A stretch of DNA of 64,000 nucleotides from Clostridia bacterium (lineage in GTDB: Bacteria; Bacillota; Clostridia; Christensenellales; Aristaeellaceae): positions 31,346 through 95,345 of the forward strand of contig JAFYVB010000038.1 of assembly GCA_017549335.1 (NCBI GenBank). The letters are read 5' to 3'. Below are positions 60,333-64,000 of the stretch, one piece after another. A program made the position numbers and the translations under genes. How positions within the stretch are numbered: the first letter of the stretch is position 1; each line of letters opens with the position of its first letter. The notes under the pieces are model-generated. The model saw only the letters and a program-made list of their open reading frames with translations. It was not told where the DNA came from and did no database searches.

Positions 60333-60539
60333 ATGAAGGAAGGCATCCATCCCAAGTACGGCGAGACCATCGTCCGTTGCGTATGCGGTGAGACTTTCAC
60401 CACCGGTTCCACCAAGAAGGAACTGAAGGTTGAAATCTGCTCCAAGTGCCACCCCTACTTCACCGGCAAGCAGAAGCTGGTGGACACCGGCGGCCGCGTG
60501 GACAAGTTCAAGAAGCGTTACGCCAACATCAACAAGTAA
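60333..60539 (+). CDS. rpmE: 50S ribosomal protein L31
   Basis: This 68-residue protein is the zinc-binding form of L31: [20 protein letters not shown] has the first cysteines (C-x-C) and [20 protein letters not shown] the second pair (C-x-x-C). It ends with the basic [11 protein letters not shown] segment. L31 bridges the two ribosomal subunits, and the zinc form is replaced by a cysteine-free paralogue under zinc shortage in many bacteria. An AGAGGTG site precedes the ATG. It is a single-gene unit. Confidence 0.97.
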   Translation: MKEGIHPKYGETIVRCVCGETFTTGSTKKELKVEICSKCHPYFTGKQKLVDTGGRVDKFKKRYANINK

Positions 60540-60549
60540 TGCAAATAAA

Positions 60550-60588
60550 CGGCGTTCGATATGTGTATCGAACGCCGCTTATTTTTTT
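60550..60588 (+). terminator. Terminator after rpmE
   Basis: CGGCGTTCGATA / TATCGAACGCCG with a four-base loop is followed by CTTATTTTTTT. Confidence 0.92.
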
Positions 60589-60762
60589 CCGGACGCGGAT
60601 AAACCCCGCAAACGCAAAAATCCGCAGATTTTTGCTTGCTGTGTCAGCGACGCATGCAGGCGGCGGTCACTTACCCTATGTAAGCTCCCTTGCCTGCAAG
60701 CTTGCTTCCTTGCCTTGCGAGGTTTCTCGGCGTTCGAAAGGAGCGGATACCCCCCATAACTG
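60589..60762. other. Non-coding stretch with nested stem-loops
   Basis: Between two terminators lies a GC-rich segment with several stems: GCAAAAATC / GATTTTTGC (60617-60638), TGCAGGC / GCCTGCA (about 60655-60697) enclosing CTTAC / GTAAG, and many AAGCTTGC/CTTGCC-like short repeats. No start codon with a ribosome site gives a convincing protein. It could be a small RNA or a decayed repeat element. Confidence 0.4.
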
Positions 60763-60803
60763 AAAACCCCTGCGGATTCTTTTGAATCCGCAGGGGTTTT
60801 ATT
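60763..60803. terminator. Bidirectional terminator
   Basis: AAAACCCCTGCGGATTC / GAATCCGCAGGGGTTTT with a four-base loop; it ends the minus-strand 60821-61825 gene. Confidence 0.92.
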
Positions 60804-60820
60804 ATGCGGTTTGATCGTTC

Positions 60821-61825
60821 TCAGGGAAGCAGCATTTCGATGCCCACAGCGTTGAGAGCGGACAGATCGGGAGCGGTGAATTCTTCCTCGGTCTCAACCG
60901 CTTCGATGGTGAGCTCCAGCAGATCGCCTTCGGTAGCTTCGTAGAGGATAGCTTCCACAGCCCACAGATACTCGCCGGTGTAGTCAACGTAGTAGTCGCA
61001 TTCCAGCGTCATCTCAAGCTCGGTGGTGATCAGGGTGGCTTCGATGTAGATGTTCAGCTCTTCGTCATCCTCGAAGTTCAGGGTGAAGCCGTTTACGATG
61101 AAGCCGGTTTCGCTCTGCGCATCGGTAAGCGCCAGCACGGTTTCTTCCCAGTCGGTCACAGTGCCTTCTTCGCGGGCGATCTTGAAGGTGGTGCCGAATT
61201 CATCCACGCGCAGCCACAGATAGAGGTTGGGCAGGGAGGGGATGTTCAGGGACAGGATGATCAGGGACAGATCGGGGTACTGCATGGCATCGCCCTTGTA
61301 GCGGGTGATGTTGCCCCACTGGGCGGAGGTGGCAGCCAGCGCGGCGACGGCATCGGCATCGGCGCCCACGTATTTTCCAAGAATGGGATACTGCTTGAGC
61401 AGCGCGGTCAGCACGGGAGCAACGATATCGGAGGACAGATCCACCGACAGCGCACGGGTGAACAGGGAGGAGTACACGGCGTTTTCATAGGTGATCTCTT
61501 CACCGGCGCCGTCCAGGAAGGCGTTGACCGCCTGCAGAGAACCGGACAGATCGAAGGCGGGCATCACAAAGCCCATGCCGGCGGTGCTCATATCGTTGTC
61601 AGTCAGCAGCATGGAACCGTCAGCCAGCTTCTGGCCCATCACGGAGCCGCCGGTGCTCAGTTCGGCGAAGAGGCCGTTCTCGTCATACAGAGCGGTGATC
61701 TCGCCGGTCAGCGTGTCATAACCGGTCACGGCAATTTCACCCTCAACCTGTACGGTCTGGGCGAAGGCGGCGGGGATGCACAGCATCAGCGCGCACAGCA
61801 GGGCAAGCATCTTCTTGAAGTTCAT
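60821..61825 (-). CDS. Secreted acidic protein of unknown function
   Basis: This 334-residue protein has a signal peptide (MNFKKMLALLCALMLCIPAA, cut after AFA) and a strongly acidic, beta-rich mature part with segments such as GYDTLTGEITALYDENGLFA, NITRYKGDAMQYPDLSLIIL and LNFEDDEELNIYIEATLITT. I see no lipobox, catalytic motif or repeat that names a family. It lies 22 bases after the sulfatase-type gene with its own AAAGGAG site, so the two are co-transcribed; it may act with that membrane enzyme at the cell surface. Confidence 0.75.
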   Translation of the reverse strand: MNFKKMLALLCALMLCIPAAFAQTVQVEGEIAVTGYDTLTGEITALYDENGLFAELSTGGSVMGQKLADGSMLLTDNDMSTAGMGFVMPAFDLSGSLQAVNAFLDGAGEEITYENAVYSSLFTRALSVDLSSDIVAPVLTALLKQYPILGKYVGADADAVAALAATSAQWGNITRYKGDAMQYPDLSLIILSLNIPSLPNLYLWLRVDEFGTTFKIAREEGTVTDWEETVLALTDAQSETGFIVNGFTLNFEDDEELNIYIEATLITTELEMTLECDYYVDYTGEYLWAVEAILYEATEGDLLELTIEAVETEEEFTAPDLSALNAVGIEMLLP

Positions 61826-61847
61826 GGTGGTCGCTCCTTTACTTATA

Positions 61848-63584
61848 TTAATTGAAAGATTCGGTAAGCGGTAGGATCTCGGAGGGGCCGCGGCGGATCT
61901 GCTTGCGCAAATCCTTGCGGTTACCCTTGTAGGTGTAGGCGTACATAACGGTATGCGTGCCGTTGGCGGTGCTCATGTACTTGGGAACGTAGGGATAATC
62001 GGTATCGATGAAGTTGCGCATGACGGTGCGCTCGCGCTTATCCTTTTCCCCGAAGTCATAGATGGTCTGTCCGTAGGGATACTCGGCGCCGATGTTGTGC
62101 AGGACGGTGCCGATGAATTCCTTATGAGAGATGGGCGCGGAGTTTTCCGCCATTTTTTCGCGGGTGACGTAGGGTTCTTTGATGAAGTACATCACCTGCA
62201 TACTGTTTTCCTTGTCGCCGTGGTCGGAGGTGACGATAATGGTGGAGCTGTCATACAGTCCCAGCTCTTTCAGCTGATTGATGTATTCGGATACCATCAG
62301 CATGTAGCCGGCGGCACATTCTTCCAGCGTGGAGCCGGGAGCCCATTTGCCCTGGGCATTGATCTCATAGGGCGGATGCGTGCCGCGCAGGAACTCGATG
62401 ATGAAGTACTTGCCGTCGTTTTCAACGGGCTGAAGACGGGTTCTGCGGAGCATGTTGTAGAAGGCTGCGCGGTTGTAGGAGTTGATCACGTTGCCGCCGG
62501 AAAGGGATACGATGCCCGAGATGTCATAGGAAGAAATCTCGAAATTCTGCTTGAGCGCGTGAGGAGCGAAGCGGTACAGGCTCAGCTTCATCATATTCTG
62601 CGCCAGACGGTCATAACGCACGGTGCGGTCCTGCTCAGCCAGATTGCTGAAGTAGGGCAGGGCATACTTGATGCCGAAATAGCTGTTGGAGGAGTCAAAG
62701 AAGCGGGCGTCATAGCCGTTTTCCTTGAGGGTTTTGTAGAAATATTGAGCGCTTTCGCTGTTCCATGCCTGCTCAAACCATTGCTCGATGGGCACGGTGT
62801 TGTCAAAGGGGTGGCCTGTGAGCATATGCACCACGGAGGGGAAGGTGCCGATGTACACCGGGTCGCAGTTATCGTAGTAGGTGAAATCCTTCAGCGCGTC
62901 CAGCGCATTGGGATATTTTTTGAGCATGCTGTCGATGTAGTCGTTGGAGAAGTAGTCCAGCATCAGCACGATCACGTTGCCTTCGGAAGATACATGGTAC
63001 TGCTTGTTGCCGGCGAGGATGTAAGTGGGATCGTCTCCGCGGTTGGCGTCGCTGGTGAGATGCTGAACGCTGACAACGCCGAAGGTGACGCCCTGCACCA
63101 GAAGCAGGATCAAAGAGCCGTAGGTGACGATCTGGCGCCTTACGCGCTTTTTGAGGAGCATCAGCACGAGAATGATGGCAAGAAGCGCACCGATCCAGAT
63201 CAGCATATTGACGTTGCCGTGGGCGGTATAGAGCGACCAGTTAACGCCCTCATCTTCCATCAGAAGGCCGAGATCAAGGTTCAGGAACATATTCTGCACA
63301 TAGCTGACCACAGCCAGTGCGAATACGGCGGAATTCAGCAGGCGGAAGAGAAAGCCTCTGAAGATCGCAAGCACGAGGGAGCTTACGACCGTTGCGCCGA
63401 TACACATTCCCCACAGCGGCAGGGAGGCCTCGGCGTAGGTAAAGCGGAAGTTGCCGGAATTGCCTACGTATACTTCCATGGCGCCCCATACGCAGTACAT
63501 AAAGGAAAGCAGGAAGCAGGGGAACAGGCTGGTTTTCAGCCTTCTCCAGTAAGTCTGCTTCTTTTTGCGGACAGCAGAAGTCAT
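61848..63584 (-). CDS. Membrane-anchored sulfatase/alkaline phosphatase superfamily enzyme
   Basis: This 578-residue protein has five N-terminal spans (about residues 18-180) and an extracellular hydrolase domain. VIVLMLDYFSNDYIDSML carries the first metal ligand (D in MLDYF), FPSVVHMLTG lies where the nucleophile Ser/Thr is expected, and STIIVTSDHGDKENSMQVMY has the SDHGD metal site; PISHKEFIGTVLHNIG is also typical. The domain order resembles phosphoglycerol and phosphoethanolamine transferases (LtaS/EptA-like), but the overall sequence is divergent, so transferase and hydrolase activity are both possible. A promoter lies just upstream. Confidence 0.85.
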   Translation of the reverse strand: MTSAVRKKKQTYWRRLKTSLFPCFLLSFMYCVWGAMEVYVGNSGNFRFTYAEASLPLWGMCIGATVVSSLVLAIFRGFLFRLLNSAVFALAVVSYVQNMFLNLDLGLLMEDEGVNWSLYTAHGNVNMLIWIGALLAIILVLMLLKKRVRRQIVTYGSLILLLVQGVTFGVVSVQHLTSDANRGDDPTYILAGNKQYHVSSEGNVIVLMLDYFSNDYIDSMLKKYPNALDALKDFTYYDNCDPVYIGTFPSVVHMLTGHPFDNTVPIEQWFEQAWNSESAQYFYKTLKENGYDARFFDSSNSYFGIKYALPYFSNLAEQDRTVRYDRLAQNMMKLSLYRFAPHALKQNFEISSYDISGIVSLSGGNVINSYNRAAFYNMLRRTRLQPVENDGKYFIIEFLRGTHPPYEINAQGKWAPGSTLEECAAGYMLMVSEYINQLKELGLYDSSTIIVTSDHGDKENSMQVMYFIKEPYVTREKMAENSAPISHKEFIGTVLHNIGAEYPYGQTIYDFGEKDKRERTVMRNFIDTDYPYVPKYMSTANGTHTVMYAYTYKGNRKDLRKQIRRGPSEILPLTESFN

Positions 63585-63622
63585 CGTTGGCGTGTCTCCT
63601 TTAATAAAAACATATCCTCAAC

Positions 63623-63652
63623 ATTATATCTCCAAATGATATCAAATTACAA
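63623..63652 (-). promoter_or_regulatory. Promoter of the sulfatase-type gene
   Basis: On the minus strand TTGTAA (63647-63652) and TATAAT (63623-63628) are 18 bases apart. Confidence 0.65.
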
Positions 63653-63730
63653 GCGGATAAATCGGGATAATTGACAAAAATCCCATATTTCGTCATGTTT
63701 TTCCCGAATAAGAAAATTTTCGGTCCGCGA

Positions 63731-63766
63731 AAAAAGGAAGAACACCCGGAGACGTTCTTCCTTTTA
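63731..63766 (-). terminator. Terminator of the surface-protein gene
   Basis: AAAAGGAAGAAC / GTTCTTCCTTTT with a loop of about ten bases is followed on the minus strand by TTCGCGG. Confidence 0.75.
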
Positions 63767-63776
63767 ATCATTTGTG

Positions 63777-64000
63777 TTATGCTTCCTTCTTTTTGCGGAT
63801 GATCACCGTCATGCCGATCATGCCGACCGCAGCAAGAGCAGCCGTCAATACAAAGTTCATGCTGTCGCCGGTCTGGGGGATTTGGGGAACGGTTGCTTCG
63901 TATACGGCGACATACTCGCAGTCCGCACTTGCGGCGGTCACTGCAGGCGACCAGCCCTTGAAAGTATAGGTATACTTGTCATCCGCCGGTCTGGTGGGCG
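63777..64000 (-). CDS. Partial sortase-anchored surface protein, C-terminus
   Basis: Only the last 74 codons are inside the window; the gene enters from the right edge. The visible end reads YTYTFKGWSPAVTAASADCE, the tail of an InlB-type B-repeat (Listeria-Bacteroides repeat, PF09479), then the sorting signal IPQTGD (an LPxTG variant), a hydrophobic span (FVLTAALAAVGMIGMTVII) and the charged tail RKKKEA. A sortase would join it to the cell wall, which supports a monoderm Gram-positive host. No sortase gene is in the window. Confidence 0.85.
   Translation of the reverse strand, partial: PTRPADDKYTYTFKGWSPAVTAASADCEYVAVYEATVPQIPQTGDSMNFVLTAALAAVGMIGMTVIIRKKKEA

Noticed and set aside
60430-60763. 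Two roughly 105-codon + strand frames overlapping rpmE and the following non-coding stretch
   Set aside because: They cross the rpmE terminator in other frames and have no ribosome site or recognisable sequence.

Overview
The window looks like a chromosomal segment of an anaerobic, moderately GC-rich Bacillota, most likely a gut-type Clostridia. The evidence is a DUF1836 regulator, a DUF6442/XRE pair, type III glutamine synthetase, formate-tetrahydrofolate ligase, a single-chain class II PurL, an AICAR formyltransferase without a fused cyclohydrolase next to a PurO-type IMP cyclohydrolase, Bacillota-style strong Shine-Dalgarno sites, and many consensus TTGACA-17-TATAAT promoters. A Christensenellales-like lineage is possible, but the sequence alone does not settle genus or family. 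I see no rRNA, tRNA, transposase, integrase, CRISPR array or phage structural gene.

Layout, left to right. 1-0.45 kb: start of a membrane protein gene and a small ribbon-helix-helix protein. 0.47-5.5 kb: a BMP-type nucleoside ABC transporter (binding protein, ATPase, two permeases). 5.8-6.4 kb: DUF6442 membrane protein plus XRE repressor. 6.4-9.0 kb: an AT-rich island with a small XRE controller facing an EcoRI-family adenine methyltransferase and a DUF262-HNH nuclease; this is the best candidate for an unusual system. 9.1-18.8 kb: housekeeping and catabolic genes (EEP hydrolase, AraC regulator and GH30 glycosidase, a duplicated-domain lipoprotein, TrmH-type methyltransferase, EamA and MFS transporters, flavodoxin-like reductase, PiT phosphate transporter). 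19-25.7 kb: metabolite repair (NnrDE), AcpS, P1 peptidase, TrpS, PopT-type DUF368 protein, LspA and RluD. 25.8-28.7 kb: sugar nucleotidyltransferase and CapD-like dehydratase. 29-30.1 kb: YjjX-type NTPase and dihydrofolate reductase.

30.1-43.35 kb on the minus strand is one purine operon, purE-C-F-M-N-O-(AICAR transformylase)-D-L-fhs, driven by a consensus promoter with PurBox-like repeats in the leader. It encodes every step from PRPP to IMP except PurB (and PurK), and fhs supplies the formyl donor for PurN and the transformylase. purF carries a single-base frameshift as sequenced and also lacks the usual N-terminal nucleophile cysteine. glnN and guaB follow, linking glutamine supply and GMP synthesis to the same pathway.

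47.4-48.2 kb holds an AT-rich peptidase E-like gene, probably acquired. 48.2-57.5 kb on the minus strand is a sugar-uptake locus: a serine hydrolase, binding protein, ATPase and two permeases, two tandem secreted paralogues of unknown function, an FAD-dependent oxidoreductase and a GNAT acetyltransferase. Upstream of it lie a duplicated promoter/repeat region and two matched inverted repeats ending at a DUF1836 gene. 58.6-64 kb: DegV, YitT-like protein, ribosomal protein L31, a secreted acidic protein, a sulfatase-superfamily membrane enzyme, and the 3' end of a sortase-anchored surface protein.
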